Source: Halomonas jincaotanensis
GTDB taxonomy: Bacteria; Pseudomonadota; Gammaproteobacteria; Pseudomonadales; Halomonadaceae
Direction of reading: 5' to 3'
Length of the DNA stretch: 64,000 nucleotides
Assembly (NCBI RefSeq): GCF_018448785.1
Contig: NZ_JAHCLU010000016.1
Span: 1-64,000 of the forward strand
A program made the translations under genes and the position numbers. Positions 15,502 to 24,676 of the stretch are shown here, in pieces (the first letter of the stretch is position 1; each line of letters begins with the position of its first letter). Under the pieces are notes generated by a model, which saw only the letters and a list, made by a program, of their open reading frames with translations, was not told the origin of the DNA and did not search any database.

Positions 15502-18111
15502 CTACTCGGCGGGCGTGCGCGGCGAACCAGGGGCCTGGCCATTCGCCACTTGATGATGCTGCCAAGTTGGCCAAGCGGGGTCGAGTAACGCCCGGATGTC
15601 TGTTGCCGATAGTGGCTCACTGAACAGGAAGCCCTGGGCGCCATCGCAACCTAGTGACATAAGGAGTTCAAACTGGGCTTGGGTCTCGACGCCCTTGGCG
15701 ACGACGCGCAGTGCCAGATTCTGGCCAAGATTGATGATGCTTTTGATGAAACTGGCATCGTCCGGGTTGTCGATCATGTCGTGAACGAAGCAGGGGGCGA
15801 TATTGAGAGTGTCGATAGGAAGGCGTTTCAAGTGCTTCAGGCTGGCACTCCCGGCCCCGAAGTCGTCGATGGCAATACGTATCCCCAAGCCGCTCAACTC
15901 AAACAGCGTCGATGCCGAGGCGTCGGTGAGATGCATGAGGTCGGTTTCGGTCACTTCCAGTTCGAGAAACCGTGCTTCCAGCTCCGTCTCGGTCAGGATG
16001 TCGGTAATACGGGCAGGCAGTGTCTTGTCGCGCAATTCAAAGGCCGACATATTCACCGCCATGGGCACGATCTTGACGCCTTCCTCGTACCATGCCTGTA
16101 ATTGTCGGCAGGCTTCACGCAGGACCCAGTGGCCGATCGGAACGATCAGTCCACAGGTCTCAGCAATGGGTAGGAACGACGAGGGCGTCATGAGACCCAG
16201 ATTCGGGTCGCGCCAGCGGACCAAGGCCTCGACGCTACCCAGATAGCCGGTAGCGATGTCTATCTTGGGTTGGAAATCGAGGAAGATGGCGTCTTCCTTG
16301 AGCGCCCTATGCAATTGGGTTTCGACATAGCTACGTTGCATCATCAAGGCATTCATCTCGGCCTTGAAGAACTGGTAGTGGTTGCGACCGCATTTCTTCG
16401 CGTGATACATGGCTGTGTCGGCATTATGTAGCAAGGTATGGTCATCGGTTCCGTCATCGGGGTAGAGGCTGATGCCGATACTCGTGGTAATGCGCAACTC
16501 ATGGCTGCCTATTCGATACGGCTCCGCTAATGCGGCAAGTATTTTCTCTGCAATCTTGGCGGCATCCTGGGGTTTTTCGATTTCACTCAGCAGCACCACG
16601 AACTCATCGCCCCCCTGACGGCATACCGTGTCCGTGTCGCGGACGCACTCGCTCAGCCGGCCTGCGACCGACTGCAGCAAACTGTCACCCAAGGCGTGGC
16701 CAAGCGAGTCGTTGATGGGCTTGAAGGCATCGAGATCCATGTATATCAGGGCGACCTGATGCTGGTGTCGGTGTGCCAGTCCGATGGCGCGGGTGAGGCG
16801 TTCTGCCAGCAGGATGCGATTGGGCAGCCCAGTGAGGGCATCATGTTGTGCCTGATAAGCCAGCTTCGCCGATTGGGTGGGTGACTGGCGGGCATCATGA
16901 AACACGATCACTGCGCCGATGACGCGACCATTACGATCATGGATGGGCGCCGCCGAGTCTTCGATCTCCAGTTGGCTACCATCCTGGCGAATCAGCACGC
17001 GGTCCATCGCGAGCCCGACGGTGCGGTTATCTTGCATGGCTCGCCGTGCCGGACTGGTCGCCGTCTCATGCGTCTGGCAATTAATGAGCGGAAAGACCTG
17101 AGCTAGAGGCTTGCCGATCGCTTCGGTACTCGACCAGCCGGTCAGCGTTTCAGCCACCCGGTTCAGATAGGTGACCCGACAATCCAGGTCAGTGGTCATC
17201 ACGGCATCGCCGATCGAATTCAATGTCACCTGAGCCCAATTCGTCGCGGCATGCAAGGCGTCTTCGGCGTCACGCAACCGCGCGTCAATGTTTTTCTGCT
17301 CGGTAATAACCTCGATCGTCTGAACGTCACCTTCGTGGCTCGTGCTGCCTTGAATGGCGTCTTTGGTGATGCGCACCCAGACTGTGGTCTGATCAGGCCG
17401 CACAATGCGCGCTTCAGCGTGGAAAGGCTGCTGATGACATCGTGCCTGTGCCCATGCTTGCTGTAGCCGAGGCCGGTCGTCAGGATGGATTGGCAGACTC
17501 CAGTGAGTTCCCGGGCCATGCAGCACTGATGGCCCGACTATTCTGCGGTAAGCGGCGTTGCTGTAAGTGCATGAGCCCTTGCTGTCAGTAATCATGGTCC
17601 CGTGGGGTAACGCATCGATCATTCGGCGAAAGCGTTCCTCGCCTCGACGCAGCGCTGCCAGGGTGGCTTGGTGGCTAAAGGGAGCTTTCAAGACGCGAGG
17701 CAGCCAGTAGCCATCCAGATGGCACTTGAAGAAGACGTCGTGCATGCCGCGCTGCATGATCTCATGCTGGATTGGCGGGTCCTGAGTATCACTCAGGCCG
17801 ATGATCATGGCGTGAGGCACCGCTGTGACCAGCCGATCAAGGGCGTGCGCCCAGAATGTATCGGGCAGCGTCAGATCGAGCAGGATAATGTCGGGCGCAT
17901 GTTGGTGAAGTGCCGCCTCGGCGTCATCCAGGGCCTGTCGCCATACGAGACGGAAGCGCCCCAGGGGGGACGCGAGGGCTGATATGACATGGCGTGCCTG
18001 TTGAGGTTCGTCCTCAATGAGCAATACTTGCAGCGTTGCGTCTTTCCTCTCGACATTGTTCCAGATATCAAAAGGCATTGATCTGGTTTGAAAGATCGTT
18101 TCCAATGCCAT
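15502..18111 (-). CDS. REC-PAS-PAS-GGDEF-EAL signalling protein (c-di-GMP turnover)
   Basis: An 869-residue cytosolic protein. ATG 18111 is chosen because AAGGAG lies 7 bases before it; the upstream start at 18171 lacks this. Order: response-regulator receiver domain (VLLIEDEPQQ, DIILLDLTLPD), PAS domain (MIDALPHGTMITD), PAS domain (TLNSIGDAVMTTDLD), GGDEF domain with intact GGDEF near residue 500, and EAL domain with intact EAL at 628-630, DDFGAGSASL and VAKGVET. Both active sites look complete, so it may make or degrade cyclic di-GMP. The receiver domain suggests control by an unlinked histidine kinase. It is transcribed divergently from the Crp-type gene at 18514. Confidence 0.85.
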   Translation of the reverse strand: MALETIFQTRSMPFDIWNNVERKDATLQVLLIEDEPQQARHVISALASPLGRFRLVWRQALDDAEAALHQHAPDIILLDLTLPDTFWAHALDRLVTAVPHAMIIGLSDTQDPPIQHEIMQRGMHDVFFKCHLDGYWLPRVLKAPFSHQATLAALRRGEERFRRMIDALPHGTMITDSKGSCTYSNAAYRRIVGPSVLHGPGTHWSLPIHPDDRPRLQQAWAQARCHQQPFHAEARIVRPDQTTVWVRITKDAIQGSTSHEGDVQTIEVITEQKNIDARLRDAEDALHAATNWAQVTLNSIGDAVMTTDLDCRVTYLNRVAETLTGWSSTEAIGKPLAQVFPLINCQTHETATSPARRAMQDNRTVGLAMDRVLIRQDGSQLEIEDSAAPIHDRNGRVIGAVIVFHDARQSPTQSAKLAYQAQHDALTGLPNRILLAERLTRAIGLAHRHQHQVALIYMDLDAFKPINDSLGHALGDSLLQSVAGRLSECVRDTDTVCRQGGDEFVVLLSEIEKPQDAAKIAEKILAALAEPYRIGSHELRITTSIGISLYPDDGTDDHTLLHNADTAMYHAKKCGRNHYQFFKAEMNALMMQRSYVETQLHRALKEDAIFLDFQPKIDIATGYLGSVEALVRWRDPNLGLMTPSSFLPIAETCGLIVPIGHWVLREACRQLQAWYEEGVKIVPMAVNMSAFELRDKTLPARITDILTETELEARFLELEVTETDLMHLTDASASTLFELSGLGIRIAIDDFGAGSASLKHLKRLPIDTLNIAPCFVHDMIDNPDDASFIKSIINLGQNLALRVVAKGVETQAQFELLMSLGCDGAQGFLFSEPLSATDIRALLDPAWPTWQHHQVANGQAPGSPRTPAE

Positions 18112-18513
18112 GGGTCCGCTCCTTGTTCCTCTACTCCTTAAGCATCCGAGAGGAGTTCGTCCTTTGTGCATAAAGACGCTACATTAGAGTTAATTGATTC
18201 TAAGGTCGCCCTTGCCCGCTTCTGTGCGCTACCGAACGCATAGTTTATTTCCCGATGTTTTGCATAACAATAATGAATAAAACCATAAAAAAGCATGGCG
18301 GGAATTTCCTTAATTATAATTGTTCATTGAAAAATTGATTTATTGAGCATTGGTCAGCTAAATACGGCTAGTCATGCGGATGTCTTAACGGATCATCAAG
18401 CGCCACGATCCAGTGTCGTATTGAGAGACAAGTGACAGGAGGACTCATGCGTAGTTTTTCTAAATTAGAATTATTTTACAATTAGTGAACTGATTGCAAG
18501 GGAGGAATTCACC
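18112..18513. promoter_or_regulatory. AT-rich divergent promoter region
   Basis: A 400-base gap between the leftward GGDEF/EAL gene and the rightward Crp-type gene, distinctly AT-rich at 18240-18345. It must hold both promoters. I see no clear palindrome. Confidence 0.4.
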
Positions 18514-19239
18514 ATGTCGATAAAGGCCTTCAGGGATGATGACTTTTTACTCCATGCGTCGAAGAACGATATGCTCGATGGGTTGCCGATCCAAGAGATT
18601 GAAAGACTGCTGCCCCATCTTGAGCAGGTCGAGTTGGCGTTGGGCGATTCATTGGGTGAACCGGGTGAATCAATGTCCCATGCGTATTTTCCCATGGATG
18701 CTGTCGTGTCGCTACTCTGCACGACGGATGACGGGGTTTCTACCGAAGTTGCCATGGTGGGGAGCGAGGGAATGGTAGGCATATCGCTTGTCCTGAATGA
18801 GGCGGGGATGCCGGGTCGTGCCGTCGTGCAGCGTGCGGGTAGCGCCTATCGCCTCAAGCGCAAATGGTTGAAGGAGGCATTTGAGCAAGTGGGAGATTTT
18901 CAGAAGCGCTTGCTCGGCTACCTGCAGGTATTGATGATCCAGATGTCACAAATAGCGGTTTGCAATCGTCATCACACCCTCGATCAGCAACTGTGCCGCT
19001 GGTTGTTATCGAACCTTGACCGCTTGCCTACCCATGAATTGGTAGTCACCCAGGAGTTCATGGCCAACATGCTTGGCGTGCGTCGAGAGGGGGTCACGGA
19101 AGCAGCGGGTAAACTTCAAGGGGCAGGGCTGATTTCCTACCATCGTGGGCGTATTAGTATTCTCGACAGGAGCGGACTCGAGGCACGTGCCTGCGAATGC
19201 TATCGCGTCATCAAGAGAGTGTGTGGTCATTCCTTATAG
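18514..19239 (+). CDS. Crp/Fnr-family transcription regulator (paralogue 1)
   Basis: A 241-residue cytosolic regulator with GGGAGGAA before the ATG. Residues about 20-130 form the cyclic-nucleotide-type beta-barrel (SMSHAYFPMDAVVSLLCTTD, then GSEGMVGISLVL), and the C-terminal winged helix contains TQEFMANMLGVRREGVTEAA. There are no N-terminal cysteines like those of FNR, so it is not an iron-sulfur oxygen sensor of that type, and the ligand is unknown. It shares AVCNRHH, LDQQLCRWLL and the ending RACECY with the next gene, so the two are recent duplicates. Confidence 0.85.
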   Translation: MSIKAFRDDDFLLHASKNDMLDGLPIQEIERLLPHLEQVELALGDSLGEPGESMSHAYFPMDAVVSLLCTTDDGVSTEVAMVGSEGMVGISLVLNEAGMPGRAVVQRAGSAYRLKRKWLKEAFEQVGDFQKRLLGYLQVLMIQMSQIAVCNRHHTLDQQLCRWLLSNLDRLPTHELVVTQEFMANMLGVRREGVTEAAGKLQGAGLISYHRGRISILDRSGLEARACECYRVIKRVCGHSL

Positions 19240-19654
19240 TCAAGCTGGGAATAAAGCCTGAGACTTCGATAAGCTATCCCTTGAAAAAAAGCTGAGAGTC
19301 GTCGTTATCGGTCATTGTTAACGATGGTATCTATAGGAAAAAATACTATCTTAATGAAATGATGTTAAAGAGCCTGATCTCATAACCTGGTGATGTCATC
19401 AGCAGGCTTTGTCAACAGTAAGATACCCCCCCAACGGTAGTGTGTCGCATTGAGGTGTGTAAGCGCTTTGCCGTGTCAACGCTCTCGTTACGGATGCCGT
19501 CCGCTATCGAGAACATCGATATAAGGGCGGCGCTGCGTTCCTTGCAGCGCATAGTGCAACATCCTGTTTAAGCATTTCCCTTGCCACACTCGGGGCCGAT
19601 AATGGCCGGAATGGCTCGCGCGCTCTGTGCGGTGACGAACATAGCATCACGAAA
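19240..19654. other. Non-coding gap after the first Crp-type gene
   Basis: About 415 bases without a supported gene. I see no clear terminator. Confidence 0.4.
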
Positions 19655-19762
19655 TTACGGCGTTTTTTGGTTCCAGTAGTCAGCGTCGGCGTTGCGAATC
19701 ACTCGCTTGGCATACGGTTGGCCCAGCCTTCGCAGCATCTGTGCGGTAGCGTACAGATATTG
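19655..19762 (-). pseudogene. Unidentified gene fragment (C-terminal 35 codons)
   Basis: On the minus strand one frame reads LRRLGQPYAKRVIRNADADY and then WNQKTP before TAA. It looks like real protein sequence but has no start and the upstream part is in another frame. I do not recognise the family. It may be the 3' end of a gene lost when the Crp-type genes duplicated. Confidence 0.3.
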
Positions 19763-19811
19763 CCGTAAAGCACCTTATACTTCAAGAAAGTGTATTTGAT
19801 GTTTAAAAGGA

Positions 19812-19850
19812 CCCCCGCAGGCGCGGTGGAAATCAGCGCTCCTGCGGGGG
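19812..19850. other. GC-rich hairpin upstream of the second Crp-type gene
   Basis: CCCCCGCAGG (19812-19821) pairs perfectly with CCTGCGGGGG (19841-19850), enclosing about 19 bases that can pair further. It is followed by G-rich sequence, not a T-run, so it is probably not a terminator. It lies in the likely leader of the gene at 19909. Confidence 0.5.
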
Positions 19851-19908
19851 GAGGGGTTTGGTGCTGGGTAAGAGACAGCGCAACAGCGAGTGTTAGGAGG
19901 AAAGCTCA

Positions 19909-20628
19909 ATGCATGAACCGCATGACTTCCAGAAAAATTCCTTGCTTGGTTCGCTTGAGGAAGACGAGCTATCGCGGATATTGCCTGATCTGGAAAAAGT
20001 GAACTTGACGCTGGGTGAAGCGCTCAGCGAATCAGGCGGAGTCATGAGCCACGTTTATTTTCCGCTTGATAGCATCGTCTCACTGCTTTGTGTGATGGAG
20101 GATGGGGCGTCGACAGAAATCGCCGTGGTAGGCCATGAAGGCGTCGTCGGCGTGTCGCTGTTCATGGGCGGGGAGACTACGCCCAGTCGAGCGATCGTCC
20201 AGAGCGCCGGGGAGGCCTACCGTCTCAAGGGCCGGCTGATGAAGAACGAATTCTATCGTGCCGGCGCGATGCAACGAATGCTGCTGCGCTATACCCAAGC
20301 TTTGTTGACACAGATGGCGCAGACGGCCGTCTGCAATCGTCATCACAGCGTCGACCAGCAGCTATGCCGTTGGCTGTTGCTCAGCCTCGACCGCATCCCG
20401 GGTGACGAGCTGAAAATGACTCAAGAGTTGATCGCCAACATGCTGGGCGTGCGTCGCGAGGGCGTGACGGAGTCGGCGGGGAAGCTTCAGAAGGCCGGGT
20501 TGATCGACTATCGGCGTGGCCGTATCACCGTGACCGATAGACAGGGCCTGGAAGCGCGCGTCTGTGAGTGTTACGAGGTGGTCAAGCGCGAGTACGATCG
20601 CCTGTTGGAGCATGACGCCGTCATGTAA
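19909..20628 (+). CDS. Crp/Fnr-family transcription regulator (paralogue 2)
   Basis: A 239-residue regulator with TAGGAGGAAA before the ATG. The beta-barrel domain has MSHVYFPLDSIVSLLCVMED and GHEGVVGVSLFM; the winged helix has TQELIANMLGVRREGVTESA. It closely matches the gene at 18514 across the whole length, including AVCNRHHSVDQQLCRWLL and the ending RVCECY. No FNR-type cysteine cluster is present. A long leader with a GC-rich hairpin precedes it, which may mean separate control from paralogue 1. Confidence 0.85.
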   Translation: MHEPHDFQKNSLLGSLEEDELSRILPDLEKVNLTLGEALSESGGVMSHVYFPLDSIVSLLCVMEDGASTEIAVVGHEGVVGVSLFMGGETTPSRAIVQSAGEAYRLKGRLMKNEFYRAGAMQRMLLRYTQALLTQMAQTAVCNRHHSVDQQLCRWLLLSLDRIPGDELKMTQELIANMLGVRREGVTESAGKLQKAGLIDYRRGRITVTDRQGLEARVCECYEVVKREYDRLLEHDAVM

Positions 20629-20816
20629 ATGAACCAGGCCGATGCAGTGATATTCCCGAGTTATGTACGCTAGCGTGCCGACGGGCGTTGTGTCTGATGG
20701 TAATTTATTGATATGCCATCGAAAGATCAACGATGGCGTCTCAATCTGCAGCCGACATCGAAATGAGTTTGACTTTCATTGTGCCGTTTGCCAGGTTCCT
20801 TCAACCGGAGCGAAAC

Positions 20817-21536
20817 ATGACGGCTCTCACTAAGATTTCCGTTAACAATCAACTGCTTGACAAGCTACCGGCCAGCGAGCGGTACGCCTTCATGACGGCT
20901 TGTGAAACCGTTGAGCTCACCTTCGACGAGGTGTTGGTCGAGCCCGCCGAGCGGATCACCCACGTCTATTTTCCCCTCGAAGGTTTCATTTCATTGATCG
21001 TCATTCTCGATGATGGCAATCGGCTGGAAGTGGCGATGGCGGGACGCGAGGGCATGATGGGGATCTCGCTGGTGCTCGATCTCGAAATAGAGGAAGCGCC
21101 GCTGTCAGCGTTGGTTCAAGGCGCGGGATCGGCGCTGCGCATGGAAGCTGCCAGCTTCCAGCAACTGCTGCTGAACAGCCCCGTATTACACCACCGCATG
21201 AAACGTTATCTCTATGTGATGATGAACCAATTTGCGCGGTCGGCCGCCTGTAACCATTTCCATCAGGTTGAGGCACGCCTGTCCCGCTGGCTGCTGATGA
21301 CCCAGGACCGCGCCAATTCCGACCGATTGCAGCTGACCCATGAATTTCTTGCCATGATGCTGGGGGTTAGGCGTGCGGGAATTACCCTGGCGGCGATCGC
21401 CTTGCAGACGCGCGGTCTGATCCGCTATTCCCGTGGCGAGATTATGGTGCTTGACCGCCCGGGCCTGATCGAGGCGTCTTGTGGATGCTATGCCGCCGAT
21501 CGTGCGCTCTACGCCAAGATGCTGACGGCATCCTGA
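20817..21536 (+). CDS. Crp/Fnr-family transcription regulator (paralogue 3)
   Basis: A 239-residue regulator from ATG 20817 (CCGGAG before it; an upstream start at 20733 lacks a ribosome site). It has the same plan as the two preceding genes: ITHVYFPLEGFISLIVILDD, GREGMMGISLVL, and a winged helix with THEFLAMMLGVRRAGITLAA. It is more diverged (AACNHFHQVEARLSRWLL in place of VCNRHH). The conserved recognition-helix core MLGVRR is common to all three, so they may share or compete for DNA sites. It is separated from paralogue 2 by about 190 bases. Confidence 0.85.
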   Translation: MTALTKISVNNQLLDKLPASERYAFMTACETVELTFDEVLVEPAERITHVYFPLEGFISLIVILDDGNRLEVAMAGREGMMGISLVLDLEIEEAPLSALVQGAGSALRMEAASFQQLLLNSPVLHHRMKRYLYVMMNQFARSAACNHFHQVEARLSRWLLMTQDRANSDRLQLTHEFLAMMLGVRRAGITLAAIALQTRGLIRYSRGEIMVLDRPGLIEASCGCYAADRALYAKMLTAS

Positions 21537-21696
21537 GGGAGCAATTGCAGACGATTGTGGTCTAGAATAGATGATGGGTTGGCCGTCGCGAGAGACGCAA
21601 GGGCCGGCCCTATGGTGTATCGCCTCGCACGGAGCGTGCATGCGCGATACCTGGTGAAACGCAGGGGGAGCCCCTGCCAGTCACGGTGATAGACAC

Positions 21697-22725
21697 ATGA
21701 CAATCATGACTTCCCGCCTTGAGGTGCGCGAGCACCTGGCACGCGCCTACTGCCCCGCTCGGATTCCCGCTGAGGATGAGGCGCGCATCGATGAAATCAA
21801 ACGCCTTCTAAAAGTGCACAATGCCGTACTGGTGGCGCACTACTATACCGATGACGCCATCCAGCAACTGGCCGAGGAAACCGGCGGCTGTGTCGCCGAT
21901 TCCCTCGAGATGGCGCGCTTTGGCGCGCGCCATGAGGCCGACACCCTGGTCGTTGCCGGCGTTCGTTTCATGGGCGAGACTGCCAAGATCCTCTCCCCGG
22001 AAAAACGTGTGCTCATGCCCACCCTGGAAGCGACATGTTCGCTGGATATCGGCTGTCCGGCAGACGAGTTCTCGGCTTTCTGCGATGCACATCCCGACCG
22101 TACCGTGGTCGTCTATGCCAACACGTCCGCCGCCGTCAAGGCGCGCGCCGATTGGGTCGTGACCTCGTCTATCGCGGTGGAGGTCATCGAGCACCTTCAG
22201 GCGCGTGGCGAGAAGATCCTCTGGGCTCCCGACAAGCACCTGGGCGGCTACATCCAGCAAAAGACCGGCGCCGACATGGTCCTGTGGGATGGTGCCTGCA
22301 TCGTCCACGAGGAGTTCAAGGCCAAGGGTCTCGAGGATCTCATGGCGCTCTACCCGGAAGCAGCAGTGCTGGTACATCCCGAGTCGCCGGCGTCGGTAGT
22401 AGCGCTCGCCGATGTGGTGGGTTCCACCTCCCAGCTGATCAAGTCGGCCAAGGAACTGGCGAGCAACAAGCTGATCGTGGCCACCGACCGAGGGATCTTT
22501 TTCAAGATGCAGCAGGCGGTGCCGGAGAAGACGCTGTTCGAGGCACCCACTGCCGGCACCGGCGCGACCTGCAAGAGCTGCGCTCACTGTCCGTGGATGG
22601 CAATGAACGCGCTGGATAACCTGGCGGGGGCACTGCGCGATGGCAGCGGCGAGATCTTCGTCGACGACGCGCTGCGCATGAAGGCACTCAAGCCGCTGGA
22701 GCGGATGCTCAACTTCCAGCGTTGA
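21697..22725 (+). CDS. nadA: Quinolinate synthase NadA
   Basis: A 342-residue cytosolic iron-sulfur enzyme that condenses iminoaspartate with dihydroxyacetone phosphate to make quinolinate, the second step of de novo NAD synthesis. Diagnostic segments are [43 protein letters not shown] and the C-terminal [13 protein letters not shown], which supplies a 4Fe-4S ligand. Length is normal. The next enzyme, NadC, is encoded at 31129-31974. It converges on bepA with only 13 bases between the stops. ATG 21697 is used; a second ATG four codons on is also possible. Confidence 0.95.
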   Translation: MTIMTSRLEVREHLARAYCPARIPAEDEARIDEIKRLLKVHNAVLVAHYYTDDAIQQLAEETGGCVADSLEMARFGARHEADTLVVAGVRFMGETAKILSPEKRVLMPTLEATCSLDIGCPADEFSAFCDAHPDRTVVVYANTSAAVKARADWVVTSSIAVEVIEHLQARGEKILWAPDKHLGGYIQQKTGADMVLWDGACIVHEEFKAKGLEDLMALYPEAAVLVHPESPASVVALADVVGSTSQLIKSAKELASNKLIVATDRGIFFKMQQAVPEKTLFEAPTAGTGATCKSCAHCPWMAMNALDNLAGALRDGSGEIFVDDALRMKALKPLERMLNFQR

Positions 22726-22738
22726 GTCCGATGGGCTC

Positions 22739-24265
22739 CTAGAACCTCTCCAGCGCTTCTCGGTAGCCCAGGAACGCCTCACGACGCTGCGCAATGCGAG
22801 TGGTGGCACGCGTGTTGCCTTCTCGCTCGGCGACTCGTTTCGCCACGCCCAACTGGCGGATGGCAGCGTCGATGTGCCCGGTGAGCTGGAGCTGTTCGGC
22901 ACGTGCCAGATGCCCCAATGCCTCGCGGCCGCTGCGCCCGGCGGCCTCCGCCAGTAACGTGAACACCTGCGGATCTTCAGGGCGGCGGTTGGCTAATTCG
23001 TCGAGGACTCGCCAGGCCTCGTCAGGGTCGCGCTGCAGCAGCGCTTCGCCAAGCAGCCGCGTGGCGGGGACATAGCCCGGCATGAACCGCAACTGACGTC
23101 GGCTGCGCTCGATGGCCTCGTCGATGCGCCCGGCGTCGAACGCCAAATAGGCGGCGGAGACGGGTAGCATGGCAAGATCGGGATGTTCGCGGGCGAGCGC
23201 ATCGAGCTCGCGCAGGGCACTATCGGCCTTGCCCGCGTCGGCGTCGATCAATGCCGCCAGGTAACGCTGTGACGCTTGCGGGGCGCCATCCTCAGTGAGG
23301 CGCGTGGCAGCCTGGCCCGGATCACGATCGTGGATTGCCAAAAGAGCTCGAGCGCGGATCAGGTGATACGCGAGGGCATCCCTGGGGCTCGCCTCGACGC
23401 TCAACCGCCTGGCACGATCTAGCGTGTCACTGAGACGCGATTCCGTGACGGGATGGGAAAGCAGAAATTCCGGTGGATTGCCGCCTTGTAGACTGGCCAT
23501 GCGTTGCATGGCGCGAAACATCTCGACCATGGCCATGGGATCGAAGCCGGCCTCGGTCATGGCTTGCAGCCCGATGCGATCCGCCTCTTGCTCGAATCGC
23601 CGCGAGTAGGCGAGCTGGTCCTGCAAGAGGGCCGCTTGGGACCCCATGGCGACCCCGATGCCGGCGTCGCCCCCGCCGCCCGCGGCGATCAGCATGCCGG
23701 CGAGCATGGCCGCCATAGCGGGAATCTGAGTCTGTTCGGCGCGTGCCACGCCGCGGGCATAATGACGCTGGGAAAGGTGACCAAGCTCGTGGGCAAGTAC
23801 GGAGGCCAGCGCCGCTTCGCCCTCGGCGAAGGCAAAGAGGCCGGCATTGACGCCGACCACGCCGCCGGGGACGGCGAAGGCGTTGAGCGTGGGGCTCTCG
23901 ACCAGAGTGACGAGGATCTTGGCGTTTCCGAGGCCACTGTGAGGCAACAACCTGGCGATCAGGGATTCCAGATAGTCCTGGGTGACAGGGTCGTCCCATA
24001 GCGGCGCATGGGCGCGGAACTGGCGCAACCAGGCGCGCCCCAGCTGGACTTCCTCGTTGCTTGCCGCCTGACCAACGCTGCTGGTAAGGCTCGGCAACGC
24101 CGGTCCGCTAGAATCCTCGGCACCGATGTCATGGCCGGCGGAATCTCGCACACTGAAATCGAGAGGCCTGTTGTTCCACTGGGGCTGGCCTGAAACGGGC
24201 GAGGCGAGCGCCAGGCTCAGCGTGCAGACGATGAGGCAGCGGGTGATTCGGCGCGGCATGGTCAT
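22739..24265 (-). CDS. bepA: Periplasmic M48 metalloprotease BepA-like, with TPR repeats
   Basis: A 508-residue exported protein. The signal peptide (MTMPRRITRCLIVC, cleavage near VSG/QPQ) is followed by an M48 peptidase domain. Its zinc motif is HELGH (159-163) and the third ligand lies in FEQEADRIG (Glu225). The C-terminal half is helical and repetitive, typical of the TPR region of BepA/YfgC. In E. coli BepA degrades or helps assemble outer-membrane LptD and contacts the BAM complex. BamC is encoded nearby at 27027, but in a different operon. Confidence 0.88.
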   Translation of the reverse strand: MTMPRRITRCLIVCTLSLALASPVSGQPQWNNRPLDFSVRDSAGHDIGAEDSSGPALPSLTSSVGQAASNEEVQLGRAWLRQFRAHAPLWDDPVTQDYLESLIARLLPHSGLGNAKILVTLVESPTLNAFAVPGGVVGVNAGLFAFAEGEAALASVLAHELGHLSQRHYARGVARAEQTQIPAMAAMLAGMLIAAGGGGDAGIGVAMGSQAALLQDQLAYSRRFEQEADRIGLQAMTEAGFDPMAMVEMFRAMQRMASLQGGNPPEFLLSHPVTESRLSDTLDRARRLSVEASPRDALAYHLIRARALLAIHDRDPGQAATRLTEDGAPQASQRYLAALIDADAGKADSALRELDALAREHPDLAMLPVSAAYLAFDAGRIDEAIERSRRQLRFMPGYVPATRLLGEALLQRDPDEAWRVLDELANRRPEDPQVFTLLAEAAGRSGREALGHLARAEQLQLTGHIDAAIRQLGVAKRVAEREGNTRATTRIAQRREAFLGYREALERF

Positions 24266-24427
24266 CCTTGGTTGTCGGGTGGGCGGCGGAGTTCTCTTCC
24301 GACATTGATTCGACCCGCAAAGTGCCTTTAAATCAGAAAGTGCCTTTAAATCTCAAGGGGTTTCATGCCGGCCGAGACCAAGACGGTCATGTGGCATGTC
24401 CTTCACTACATTCTCATGGGAGACAAC

Positions 24428-24676
24428 ATGGCGCTGCAACCTGACGATGTGCTCGATGCCCGAGGTCTTCCCTGTCCGTTGCCGTTGCTCAAGGCCAAGC
24501 AGGCGCTGTCTCGACTGGCGCCAGGCCAGGTGCTGGAGGTCATCGCGACCGATGCCGGCTCCTGGCGCGATCTTGAAACCTTCATCGAACAGAGCGACCA
24601 CCAGATGCCGGAACGGGAGGAGCGCGGCGACGTCTATTATTACTGGATCCGCAAGGCCTTGGAGCCGTCGCCATGA
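24428..24676 (+). CDS. TusA-family sulfur carrier protein
   Basis: An 82-residue protein from ATG 24428 (GGGAGAC before it; the longer reading from 24365 is unlikely). It has the family core LDARGLPCPLPLLKAKQAL, with the conserved Cys-Pro that carries persulfide sulfur, and a two-layer alpha/beta tail ending in YYYWIRKAL. TusA-type proteins pass sulfur in tRNA thiolation or molybdoenzyme maturation, and shorter paralogues have other or unknown roles. Its stop overlaps the start of the permease gene by 4 bases, so the two are probably translated together. Confidence 0.85.
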   Translation: MALQPDDVLDARGLPCPLPLLKAKQALSRLAPGQVLEVIATDAGSWRDLETFIEQSDHQMPEREERGDVYYYWIRKALEPSP

